A stretch of DNA of 64,000 nt from Pseudomonadota bacterium (GTDB lineage Bacteria > Pseudomonadota > Gammaproteobacteria > UBA9214): NCBI GenBank assembly GCA_041395565.1, contig JAWLAI010000007.1:62001-126000 (forward strand). The letters run 5' to 3'. The position numbers and the translations under genes were made by a program. How positions within the stretch are numbered: position 1 is the first letter of the stretch; each line of letters opens with the position of its first letter. Below, piece after piece: positions 56,378-63,811 of this stretch. The notes beneath the pieces were generated by a model. It saw only the letters and a list, made by a program, of their open reading frames with translations, ran no database searches and had not been told where the DNA came from.

Positions 56378-57268
56378 ATGGGTAAGAAAACAGTGCCAGA
56401 TTTAAAAGAGCTGTTTAAGCAGGCTTCTGAAATAGCGCAGCAGGTACCTGAAAGCATGCAGGAAGCGGCATTTAATCGCGCAATTGACCTTCTTACGGGC
56501 GGCGCAGAATCCGCACCTCAGGCAGAGCAGCCTAGCACGCAAACCGTCAAGGAGAAAAAGGCTGCTAAGAAATCCACTCAACCGGAACGAGAAGATTCCT
56601 CGTTAGACGATCTGGTTTCAGCAATAGATTCTACACAACACCCGGGCGTAACCTCTGCAACAAAAGTTCTCGATCGATCACTCATGATCTTGCAGATAGC
56701 ACTAACTGATCATGACAAGGATGGTTTGACTCCGTCAGAAATCGCAAAAATACTGACAGAAAAGTTTCGAGTTGGGACTACGCGAGCAGCTGTTAGTATG
56801 GCGTTAGGGAATGCGACTACGCTTGTAAATCGCGTGAAAGATGGGCCTGGATACAAATATAGAATAATGGCGCCAGGCGATGAATATCTCGCGCATCTCG
56901 ATGAGCCAGACAGTGTGTCGCCATCTTCTGCAAAGAAAAGCAGGAAAAAGAAAGTAACCACTAAAAGTGCCACTACAAAAAAACAATCTTCAAAGAAAAA
57001 ATCAAAGACCTCCAACAAAAGTAATGTAAGCCAACCCAAGAAAAGTGCCATAGGGCCTAAAGCTGCGGTTAGCACTCTCATGGAGTCAGGGTATTTTAGT
57101 ACGGCTCGTACTGGCCCAGAAGTTCAAGCCTACTTGAAAAGTAAGCGGGGCTTCCATTTCGGTACAGATCAATTGCGTCTCGCAATGCTTAGACTTGTGC
57201 GGGAAGAAAAGCTAGAGAGAGACGAGAACGACGATGGCCAATATGAGTACAAGCAGCCAAAACCTTAA
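56378..57268 (+). CDS. Lys-rich protein with two winged-helix-like domains (first gene of a two-gene module)
   Basis: Not recognised as a named family. 296 residues: a helical head (about 1-40), a charged linker (about 45-75), a first winged-helix-like domain (about 95-170) with GLTPSEIAKILTEKFRVGTT and a YKYRIMAPGDEYLAHL wing, a very basic Ser/Lys/Thr-rich linker (about 178-225, KKSRKKKVTTK and similar), and a second one (about 228-296) with TLMESGYFSTARTGPEVQAY, FGTDQLRLAMLRLVREEKL and DGQYEYKQP. The second domain resembles C-terminal wHTH units fused to defence and nucleotide-binding proteins. The base composition is far more AT-rich than the backbone. It overlaps the next gene by 35 bases, so the two are co-expressed. 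A DNA-binding regulator, antitoxin or sensor role is inference. Confidence 0.75.
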   Translation: MGKKTVPDLKELFKQASEIAQQVPESMQEAAFNRAIDLLTGGAESAPQAEQPSTQTVKEKKAAKKSTQPEREDSSLDDLVSAIDSTQHPGVTSATKVLDRSLMILQIALTDHDKDGLTPSEIAKILTEKFRVGTTRAAVSMALGNATTLVNRVKDGPGYKYRIMAPGDEYLAHLDEPDSVSPSSAKKSRKKKVTTKSATTKKQSSKKKSKTSNKSNVSQPKKSAIGPKAAVSTLMESGYFSTARTGPEVQAYLKSKRGFHFGTDQLRLAMLRLVREEKLERDENDDGQYEYKQPKP

Positions 57269-58034
57269 TTTAGCGCAAGCCCTTGCCTCTATCCCGAAGC
57301 CGCTTCGAAAGAGGCTTGTGCAAAACTACTCAACCCTCAAGAGCCATGCTCTAGAAAACCAACATGATTCTATTGGACATCAAGCAGGTAAATTAGCAGA
57401 AGTATTAGTTCGAGTGTTGCAGCTAATTCTTACTGGCACGTACATTCCACTGTCTAAGGGTCTAGGAAACTTCAAGGGCGAATGCGAGAAGCTGGAAAAT
57501 ACTGTTACGACTGCAGGTCCTGAAGGCTTACGGATTCTGATGCCAAGAGCACTTTTATTCTTATATACACTTAGAAACAAGCGAGATTTTGGGCATACAG
57601 GTGGAGAGGTTGATGCTAACGAGATAGATGCGCTAACTGCCACACGGCTTGCTGACTGGTGCATGTCAGAGCTAATCAGGGTGAGTCACAGCTTGCCAAT
57701 TGAAGACGCTCAGCATATCTGCGACGCCATAGCGGAAAGGAAATTGCCAGCTATTTGGAATGTCATGGGCAGAAAGAGAATATTGGAAACATCGCTGAGT
57801 TATAGAGATCAAACTTTACTACTTCTTTACTCTGAGATTGAATCTGGTGTTCCTACAGAAGATTTATTCGACTGGACTGAGCATTCCCACAGAGCCAATT
57901 ATCGTAGAGATATATTGGCCAAGCTACACAAAGCAAGACTCATCGAATGGGACAAGGAAACAGAAATGGCAATAATATCTCCAACAGGAATCGAAGAAGT
58001 TGAAAATGCAATTCTTCAAAAAATCAATAACTAG
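57234..58034 (+). CDS. Predicted HEPN-fold protein with C-terminal winged helix (second gene of the module)
   Basis: Not a named family. 266 residues. The middle is all-helical: HQAGKLAEVLVRVLQLIL (about 49-66), then MPRALLFLYTLRNKRDFGHT (about 103-122) containing R114-N-x5-H121, the R-x4-6-H signature of HEPN RNases, followed by the amphipathic TATRLADWCMSELIRV. This layout also resembles the C-terminal domain of Abi proteins. The last third (about 195-260: LLLLYSEIESGVPTEDLF ... YRRDILAKLHKARLIEW ... ISPTGIEEVE) looks like a winged helix. The start is ATG 57234 or 57243, inside the upstream gene. RNase activity and a defence role are inferred from the motif and context. Confidence 0.72.
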   Translation: MANMSTSSQNLNLAQALASIPKPLRKRLVQNYSTLKSHALENQHDSIGHQAGKLAEVLVRVLQLILTGTYIPLSKGLGNFKGECEKLENTVTTAGPEGLRILMPRALLFLYTLRNKRDFGHTGGEVDANEIDALTATRLADWCMSELIRVSHSLPIEDAQHICDAIAERKLPAIWNVMGRKRILETSLSYRDQTLLLLYSEIESGVPTEDLFDWTEHSHRANYRRDILAKLHKARLIEWDKETEMAIISPTGIEEVENAILQKINN

Positions 58035-58042
58035 AAAAGAAG

Positions 58043-58080
58043 CACCTAACAAGGCACGTAATAAACGGGACGGAGGATAT
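58043..58080 (+). other. Truncated attC-like sequence fused to a repeat
   Basis: CACCTAACAAGGCACG (58043-58058), 9 bases after the HEPN gene stop, is a good 5' half of an attC (core ACCTAAC). The 3' half is missing: from about 58065 it runs into CGGGACGGAGGATAT, a repeat also seen at 61414 and 63654. This suggests a cassette end cut by a later insertion. Confidence 0.45.
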
Positions 58081-58127
58081 AAATTCAGTCAAATAATAAA
58101 AAATACTTTTTCCACAGAATAAAGGGG

Positions 58128-58390
58128 TCGGATACATTTTCTCTACTTTAGTTAATTGTATACGCCCCCATTTACCTCTTTAAGTTATGTGCATTGATTC
58201 AGATCAATGGGGTCAGACTCGATTGATTAGACGATAACTTGACTTATCAATGGGGCCTGACCCTTTTGATTCCCCTTCCCGCGCAGAAGGAAATCCAGCC
58301 TTAAAGGATCAATGAGGATCACTGGGGTCAAACTCGATTGATTAGACGAAAAACTGACGAATCAATCGAGTCTGACCCTTTTGATTCATG
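58128..58390. repeat. REP-like GGGGTC hairpin block
   Basis: It includes GGGGTCGGATACATTTTCTC (58128), a hairpin at 58209-58270 (GGGGTCAGACTCGATTGATT ... CCTGACCCTTTTGATT), and a better one at 58324-58378 where ACTCGATTGATT pairs with AATCAATCGAGT and GGGTC with GACCC. Further pieces are at 58596 (GGGGTCGGATACATTTTTC) and 58728. Such GGGGTCAGAC/GTCTGACCCC sequences are often moved by REP-associated tyrosine transposases; none is encoded here. Confidence 0.65.
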
Positions 58391-58515
58391 GCCTTCAATC
58401 AGATTATGGTGGTGGCTCCAAAGACTACCTCAGCTACAGCATTCTAGGAATTCTTATGAAAGAAGGACGCATGGCGCGCAATGACAAAAAGAAACATGTG
58501 GCAAAGTCAGATTAA
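58390..58515 (+). pseudogene. 3' fragment of a cassette gene
   Basis: An open stretch of 41 codons, GLQSDYGGGSKDYLSYSILG ... MKEGRMARNDKKKHVAKSD, ending at TAA 58513-58515 directly before an attC-like site. No start codon or ribosome site; the frame enters the REP-like hairpin on its left, so the 5' part has been lost. LSYSILGILMKEGRMARNDK resembles a winged-helix tail. Tentative. Confidence 0.4.
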
Positions 58516-58516
58516 G

Positions 58517-58591
58517 CACCTAACCATCAGCTCAAGTCGTTCGCTCTCGCTCACTGGGACGCTCCGCCGCGATGCGGCTCCGCGCCCCTTA
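58517..58591 (+). other. attC-like site (3' end lost)
   Basis: CACCTAACCATCAGCTCAAG, then TCGTTCGCTCTCGCTCACTG, GGGACGCTCCGCC-GCGAT-GCGGCTCCGCGCCCC: an imperfect long palindrome with core ACCTAAC at the left, as in chromosomal integron attC sites of gammaproteobacteria. The expected right-hand core GTTAGGY is absent; after CCCCTTA the sequence runs into a GGGGTCGGATAC repeat. Immediately follows the stop of the gene fragment, the normal place of attC. Confidence 0.55.
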
Positions 58592-58786
58592 TAAAGGGGT
58601 CGGATACATTTTTCTGCGTACTTGTATCCGATCCACTTATCGTGATTCTTTAGCGCTTATTAATAAAATATTAGCCAACAACTTACCACATGGACGCTGA
58701 ATCATTACGTAAAATCTGAAATAAAAGGGGTCAGATACAATGTACACAGTGACCCATGGTGTCCTGACTCAACAGGAAACTCAAAA

Positions 58787-59701
58787 ATGAAGAATGTCCA
58801 TTTCAAGAACGCCAATGGCCAGAACATCACAATGGCGGCGGTGATCTACTTCCCGGAAGCATTCGATGAAAGCAGGAGATATCCAGCCGTCATCGTGTCG
58901 CACCCGGGTGGCGGCGTCAAGGAGCAGGCGGCGGGTCTGTATGCGCAGAGGCTTGCGCAGCAGGGGCCGGTCACTATCGCCTTCGACAGATCGTACCAGG
59001 GTGAAAGCACCGGCGAGCCGCGCCAGCTCGAGAACCCCTATATCAGCACGGAAGACGTGAGCGCTGTCGTCGATTACCTGACGACATTGCCCTACATCGA
59101 CCCGGCGAGGATCGGCGCCATGGGTGTTTGCGCAGGTGGCGGCTATACCGCGAACGCCGCGATCAACGACCGTCGCATAAAAGCGGTGGCAACGGTCAGC
59201 GCTGTGAATATCGGAGCGATGTTCCGCAACGGCTGGGACAACGACGTTGCGTCAGCCGACGCCATCCCGTACCTGGAGAACGGTTCGATGGCACGCACCG
59301 CCGAAGCCGCCGGGGCCGACACCGTGACCATGCCGCTGGCACCGCTCCGGCAGGAGGATGCCCCAAACAAGGAACTGGAAGAAGCATGGGAGTACTACCA
59401 CACGCCGCGCTGCATGTACTCGACGGCGCCGGGTTTCGCGACTGCCAGGAGTCTCAACCAGATCATTACCTACGACGCGTTCAACATGGCGGAAGTCTTC
59501 CTGACACAACCGCTCCAGGTCGTTGCCGGCAGCAAGGCCGGCAGCAAATGGATGAGTGACGACCTCTACGCGCGTGCCGCCAGCAAGGACAAGCATTTTC
59601 ATGTCGTGGAAGGAGCCAACCATATGCAACTGTACGACGATCCGCACTTTGTCGACGAGGCCGTGTCGGTGCTGGGATCATTCTTCAGTGCCAGGCTGTA
59701 G
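58787..59701 (+). CDS. Alpha/beta hydrolase, dienelactone-hydrolase-like
   Basis: A 304-residue hydrolase of the YcjY/DLH type. Strand-loop motifs: YPAVIVSHPGGGVKEQAA (oxyanion region), the nucleophile elbow GAMGVCAGGGY with Cys rather than Ser, and the catalytic His in EGANHMQLYDDPHF. The Cys nucleophile recalls dienelactone hydrolase. An insertion of about 60 residues (about 140-200) forms a lid. No signal peptide. It stands alone; the substrate is unknown. Confidence 0.85.
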   Translation: MKNVHFKNANGQNITMAAVIYFPEAFDESRRYPAVIVSHPGGGVKEQAAGLYAQRLAQQGPVTIAFDRSYQGESTGEPRQLENPYISTEDVSAVVDYLTTLPYIDPARIGAMGVCAGGGYTANAAINDRRIKAVATVSAVNIGAMFRNGWDNDVASADAIPYLENGSMARTAEAAGADTVTMPLAPLRQEDAPNKELEEAWEYYHTPRCMYSTAPGFATARSLNQIITYDAFNMAEVFLTQPLQVVAGSKAGSKWMSDDLYARAASKDKHFHVVEGANHMQLYDDPHFVDEAVSVLGSFFSARL

Positions 59702-59711
59702 GAACTTGAAT

Positions 59712-59770
59712 GGTGTCAGAGCACATTTTCCGCGATCAATGGGATCAATGAGGTAAGACTCGATTGATCA
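59712..59770. repeat. GGTGTCAGAGCACATTTT repeat plus degenerate GGGGTC hairpin
   Basis: GGTGTCAGAGCACATTTTC (59712-59730) matches the arms at 33417/33608 and 61895. It is followed by a decayed AATGAGGTAAGACTCGATTGATC like the hairpins at 58209 and 58324. No gene in 59702-59825. Confidence 0.55.
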
Positions 59771-59825
59771 TATCTATTGTAGATAGCCCTTTTCATCCTC
59801 GTATCAATAACGACGAGACACAATT

Positions 59826-60602
59826 ATGGACGCTGACACAGCGAAACCGGCCGACACTGAAACATTGCTCAACGCGCTCTGCGATACGCTTGAAAAACTG
59901 GATGAACAAGGTGCTGGCGCGACGCAGGAAATAATCTCCGACATTCACACCCGCGCCAAAAGCATACGAACGTCTGTGCAAGCAGACCGCAAAGAACTCA
60001 GCAAGATAACCGAAGCAAACAATAGCAAATCGGTTACGCTTAACTCGCTGAAATCGGCGTTCCAGGAATCTTCCGAGCGCGGCAATCAACTTTTCAAGGA
60101 CATCGCGCGCTGCCTTGTACCGCTGATACCGGCACTATTCACTCTTGTGTCAATCGTATTTTACAGCGAGACGGCTTCTACCTGGTCAGGAGCACTGACC
60201 GTCTCCCTGACTTTGACCTACATGCTGCTGTTATTGTTAGCGGCTGCTCACCGCAGCGATGTCAAGATGGGCAGCCGCAAAGGATCCCAGAATTTCCTCG
60301 ACAGTATATTTCCGACTCGCGTAGCCGGCATTTTTCTTGTGCTGTGCTTCCTCGCCTCACTCGTGGTCGGATTTGCCGCGCTCTATATGAAAACGGGCAT
60401 CGTCTTTGGCTGTTGCAACAAGGCAGACACCGCATGGGAGGCAATCTATTTCAGTTTTGTCACCCTGACCACGCTCGGATACGGCGACTTTTTCATCTTG
60501 AGTTACTGGTCCGAGCTGTTGATCGCCTTGGAATTGCTTAGCGGGATTGTCCTGCTGATATGCATTTTCGCATTATTGATAGCACGGCTATCCGTATTTT
60601 AA
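59826..60602 (+). CDS. Potassium channel family protein
   Basis: A 258-residue membrane protein. The N-terminal 95 residues are charged and coiled-coil-like, with no known domain. Four membrane helices follow (about 97-115, 125-142, 164-186 and 235-258). Between the last two lies the pore loop TAWEAIYFSFVTLTTLGYGDFF, with the selectivity filter TLGYGD. This is an Ion_trans_2-type channel without a cytoplasmic RCK domain. Stand-alone; it may respond to membrane voltage or stress. Confidence 0.85.
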   Translation: MDADTAKPADTETLLNALCDTLEKLDEQGAGATQEIISDIHTRAKSIRTSVQADRKELSKITEANNSKSVTLNSLKSAFQESSERGNQLFKDIARCLVPLIPALFTLVSIVFYSETASTWSGALTVSLTLTYMLLLLLAAAHRSDVKMGSRKGSQNFLDSIFPTRVAGIFLVLCFLASLVVGFAALYMKTGIVFGCCNKADTAWEAIYFSFVTLTTLGYGDFFILSYWSELLIALELLSGIVLLICIFALLIARLSVF

Positions 60603-60663
60603 GTAAATACAGAAGTTTTACAGGGGGCTGGTGTTATATAACTGAATATACTGGGAATTTTTC

Positions 60664-60818
60664 TATAACTACTCTCAGAATTGCTACAAGCATTCTTGCA
60701 TTGCCATGCCCGCGCAGGCGGGCATCCAGCAAACCCGCGAAACACTGGATTCCGGCCTGCGCCGGAATGACGAGAAACATGGCCGCCGCGGGATTTGCCA
60801 ATTTTGAGATCGGTTCTA
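60664..60818. repeat. MITE-like element, copy 3 (155 bp, left end decayed)
   Basis: The right end CCAATTTTGAGATCGGTTCT-A (60798-60818) differs by one base from the 48767-48787 end. The left end TATAACTACTCTCAGAATTG is decayed. The internal part, from CTACAAGCATTC to GAGAAACATGGCCGCCG, matches the copy at 48634 almost base for base and has the same orientation. Confidence 0.75.
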
Positions 60819-60916
60819 GCCTCTATTACGCGGCAAATAGGGAACAGAAGTGTTATATCCTCACAGGAACAATCCGAATCTATATATAACCACTCCGCCC
60901 CCAACCTGAAACCGAT

Positions 60917-61405
60917 ATGGCAGGCACCCAAATGCGCAAGAAATTTATCGGGATAGATCAGAAACAGCATGACGATTCCGCCCCGCAATGGCTCGACATC
61001 GAGAAGCTTGCGATCGTCGAGCTCAGCTCTGAAGACGACGCTTTCCGCATCGAATCCGCACTGCTGCCTGATAACGGCACGGGATGGCGCGCCGCGGAAC
61101 CCGGGGAACAAATCATCAGGCTGCGCTTCGACAACCCGCAGAGACTCCAATGGATCAGACTCAAATTCGAGGAGTCCGAGATGGAACGGACGCAAGAATT
61201 TGTCTTGCGTTGGTCTGAAGACAATGGCCAATCGTACCAGGAAGTCATAAGACAACAATGGAACTTCAACCCCGCTGGCGCAACCACTGAGGTTGAGAAT
61301 TATCGTTTGAATCTTAAGGCTGTCACTGTGCTCGAATTGCACATCAATCCGGACATCAGCGGGAGAAGAGCATTTGCATCTTTACAGGAGTTCCGGCTTG
61401 CCTGA
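60917..61405 (+). CDS. Discoidin-like (F5/8 type C-like) protein, function unknown
   Basis: 162 residues, no signal peptide. The pattern KLAIVELSSEDDAFRIESAL, GWRAAEPGEQIIRLRFDNPQ, LQWIRLKFEESEMERTQEFV, LRWSEDNGQSYQEVIRQQWN fits a beta-sandwich of the carbohydrate-binding discoidin/F5-8C kind. A second start ATG at 60932 (MRKKFIGID) is possible. It lies between a MITE copy and the GFA gene. The role is not deduced. Confidence 0.7.
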   Translation: MAGTQMRKKFIGIDQKQHDDSAPQWLDIEKLAIVELSSEDDAFRIESALLPDNGTGWRAAEPGEQIIRLRFDNPQRLQWIRLKFEESEMERTQEFVLRWSEDNGQSYQEVIRQQWNFNPAGATTEVENYRLNLKAVTVLELHINPDISGRRAFASLQEFRLA

Positions 61406-61506
61406 CGCGTAAAGGGGATGGAGGATATTTATTCGGAAAAATAAGAAGACAAAGCGCCCTGACACCGGCCTCGCCTGCTTTTCACGACAGTAAAAGGAGC
61501 ATCCAC

Positions 61507-61854
61507 ATGAAGTACAAAGGTAGTTGTCATTGCGGACAGGTCGCCTTTGAAGTCGATGGCGACCTTACACAGGTCGCTGACTGTAACTGCTCCATTTGCT
61601 CCCGGATGGGGTCGCTCCACTGGTTTGTCCCGCGGGATCATCTACAGCTGTTAACGCCGGAAGAGAACCTCGCCACGTACACCTTCGGAGCGGGCACGAT
61701 CAAGCACCATTTCTGCCCCCAATGCGGCATTCATCCATTCGGGGAAGGCGTGGATCCCTCGGGAAATCGCATGGCTGCTGTCAATGCGCGCTGCCTGGAG
61801 GGTGTGGAACTCTCGTCCCTCCCAGTCAAACACCTCGATGGACGATCCTTGTAG
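61507..61854 (+). CDS. GFA-family zinc protein
   Basis: A 115-residue protein of the glutathione-dependent formaldehyde-activating (Gfa/CENP-V) family. Zinc ligands: CHCGQVAFEV, CNCSICSRMG and FCPQCGIHPF. Stand-alone copies like this rarely act in formaldehyde detoxification, so the exact role is open. A ribosome site AAAGGAGCATCCAC precedes ATG 61507. Confidence 0.9.
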   Translation: MKYKGSCHCGQVAFEVDGDLTQVADCNCSICSRMGSLHWFVPRDHLQLLTPEENLATYTFGAGTIKHHFCPQCGIHPFGEGVDPSGNRMAAVNARCLEGVELSSLPVKHLDGRSL

Positions 61855-61894
61855 ACACTGCAAGGCCGAACCCCTGCGTCAACCTGGGTAAACT

Positions 61895-61947
61895 GGTGTC
61901 AGCGCACAATTTTCACGGAAATGAGAGGATAATGCGCTCTGACACCC
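61895..61947. repeat. GGTGTCAGCGCAC hairpin repeat
   Basis: GGTGTCAGCGCACAATTTT (61895-61913) and AATGCGCTCTGACACCC (61931-61947) form an imperfect inverted pair. Same family as 33417/33608 and 59712. It lies between the convergent GFA and CBS genes and could serve as a terminator. Confidence 0.6.
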
Positions 61948-61953
61948 GCTTTG

Positions 61954-62406
61954 CTAGTCCCTGGACACGTGGGCATGAAAGATGGCCTTGTGCACATCGC
62001 CCAGACTCATTACGCCGACCAGCCGGCCTTCGCCGTCTGTGACCGGAATGCGGCGGAAGCGGTGACTGGTCATCTTGGCCGCGGCCTTCAGCACGTGCTG
62101 ATCCGGTGAAACGGAAACGGGATTCTTCACCATCATGTCGCCGACACGACGCTCCATGGAATCGGAGTAATTCGAGGTCATGCGCTCGATTTCCAGGGCC
62201 GCGTCACCGGACATGATGTCTTCCACGGTCGGAAACAGGTTCCTCAGCAGGTCCATCTCGGAGATGTTGCCCACCAGCTTGCCGTCTGCGTCGACCACCG
62301 GAAGCGCGGGGATACGGTATAGGCACATGATCGATGCCACCTCCTGCAGCCTGGTATCCGGGGATACCGTTCTCGGATTGCGGGTCATGATATCGCTGAC
62401 TAACAT
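61954..62406 (-). CDS. CBS-domain pair protein
   Basis: A 150-residue protein made of two CBS motifs: LVSDIMTRNPRTVSPDTRLQ (about 2-21) with VVDADGKLVGNISEMDLLRN, and VGDMMVKNPVSVSPDQHVLK with VTDGEGRLVGVMSLGDVHKA. Such pairs bind adenosine nucleotides and regulate partners. ATG 62406 is chosen for its GGGAGGAC ribosome site; the frame open upstream is unsupported. No fused partner domain. Confidence 0.92.
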   Translation of the reverse strand: MLVSDIMTRNPRTVSPDTRLQEVASIMCLYRIPALPVVDADGKLVGNISEMDLLRNLFPTVEDIMSGDAALEIERMTSNYSDSMERRVGDMMVKNPVSVSPDQHVLKAAAKMTSHRFRRIPVTDGEGRLVGVMSLGDVHKAIFHAHVSRD

Positions 62407-62621
62407 GAAGTCCTCCCATTCAGTTTCTTGCAAACCTGGTCTTGATCGCCATTGTGCTTGTTCGCGGACAGCAGAGCACATGGAGAATTATCGGCTCAAT
62501 AATATACTTATTATGGCGGGCCGAGGGTATATATTTGGAAATGAGAGACAATTGTTCAATGACCCCGGTTTCCGTATCCCTGCACTGAACCGGCCATTGC
62601 ATGTTTGCGGAGACAACACCC

Positions 62622-63608
62622 ATGCAGAAAAGACGACTAGGCAAAACCGGGCGGAAATTACCAGTGCTTGGCCTCGGCTGCATGGGCCTCTCGGAGTTTT
62701 ACGGCCCACCCGTGCAGCAGGGCGCTGCGATCAAGCTGCTGCACGAAGCGATGGAACTGGGCATCGAGCACTTCGACACGGCAGAAATGTACGGGATAGG
62801 CAGCGCGAACGAGACACTGCTTGGAGCTGCGTTCGCCGACCGCCGCGACCGCGTATTCATAGCCACCAAGTTCGGGCCGATTCGAGATTTTAAGACTGGC
62901 GAGTTCATTGGCCTCGACGGGTCGGCAGAAAACTGCCGGCGTGCCGTAGAAGGTTCACTGCAACGCCTGCGCACCGATGTTATCGATTTGTATTACTTGC
63001 ATCGTGTCGATTCAGCCAGACCGATCGAGGAAACGGTGACCGCGATGGCCGAGCTGGTGGCAGAAGGCAAGGTGCGCGCCATCGGTTTGTCCGAGGCATC
63101 CGGCGATACCATCCGCCGCGCAGCCAAGATTCACCCGATTTCGGCTGTGCAATCGGAGTATTCGATCTTCAGTCGGGATATCGAGACTGATGTCATCCCC
63201 GCCTGTCTTGAGGTCGGCGCATCGCTGGTGGCTTACTCGCCGCTCGGCAGAGGCATGCTGACGGGACGTTTCAAGACCGAGACGCTGGGTGCAGGCGACT
63301 GGCGGCTGACGACACCGCGTTTCCAAGGTGCGGCCTATTCCGCCAACGTGGCACTCGTTGACGAGATCGAGGCGGTAGCCTCGGCCAGGTCATGCACTCC
63401 GGCCCAGGTCGCGCTCGCCTGGGTCATCGGCCGCGGCGAATTCATATTGGCACTTACGGGAACGACGAAACTGGAAAATCTCAAATCGAATCTCGGCGCC
63501 TACGATGTGGAGCTGTCCAGTACAGAGCTGAAGACCCTGGATGCGCTGGCGGACCGTGTCATGGGCGACCGCTACGACGAGTGGGGTATGGCAAGCATAA
63601 ACGGCTGA
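62622..63608 (+). CDS. Aldo/keto reductase
   Basis: A 328-residue NADPH-dependent reductase of the AKR superfamily. Catalytic residues: Asp and Tyr in FDTAEMYGIGSANE, Lys in IATKFGP, His in DLYYLHRVD. The NADP-binding segment near the C-terminus reads FILALTGTTKLENLKSNL. ATG 62622 (MQKRRLGKTGRKLPVLGLG) is chosen because GGAG lies about 10 bases upstream; ATG 62601 would add seven residues. Close to the YajO/AKR12-13 type; substrate unknown. Confidence 0.93.
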   Translation: MQKRRLGKTGRKLPVLGLGCMGLSEFYGPPVQQGAAIKLLHEAMELGIEHFDTAEMYGIGSANETLLGAAFADRRDRVFIATKFGPIRDFKTGEFIGLDGSAENCRRAVEGSLQRLRTDVIDLYYLHRVDSARPIEETVTAMAELVAEGKVRAIGLSEASGDTIRRAAKIHPISAVQSEYSIFSRDIETDVIPACLEVGASLVAYSPLGRGMLTGRFKTETLGAGDWRLTTPRFQGAAYSANVALVDEIEAVASARSCTPAQVALAWVIGRGEFILALTGTTKLENLKSNLGAYDVELSSTELKTLDALADRVMGDRYDEWGMASING

Positions 63609-63811
63609 ACCGTACCCTCGTGGCGGCTAACGATGGCTGCAACACTGAACAACGGGGACGGAGGATATAGATCTGCACCCTGCCCCGCTCCGGAAATCGT
63701 GATGGTCCGGCGGTTTTGATTGACGCCACGGCCGGCTAATGGGATAAGAGTACAGACGGTCAGTGTCCGCTTCAGCTTGCGGTATACATTCAAATCAGAG
63801 GACGACAAAAA

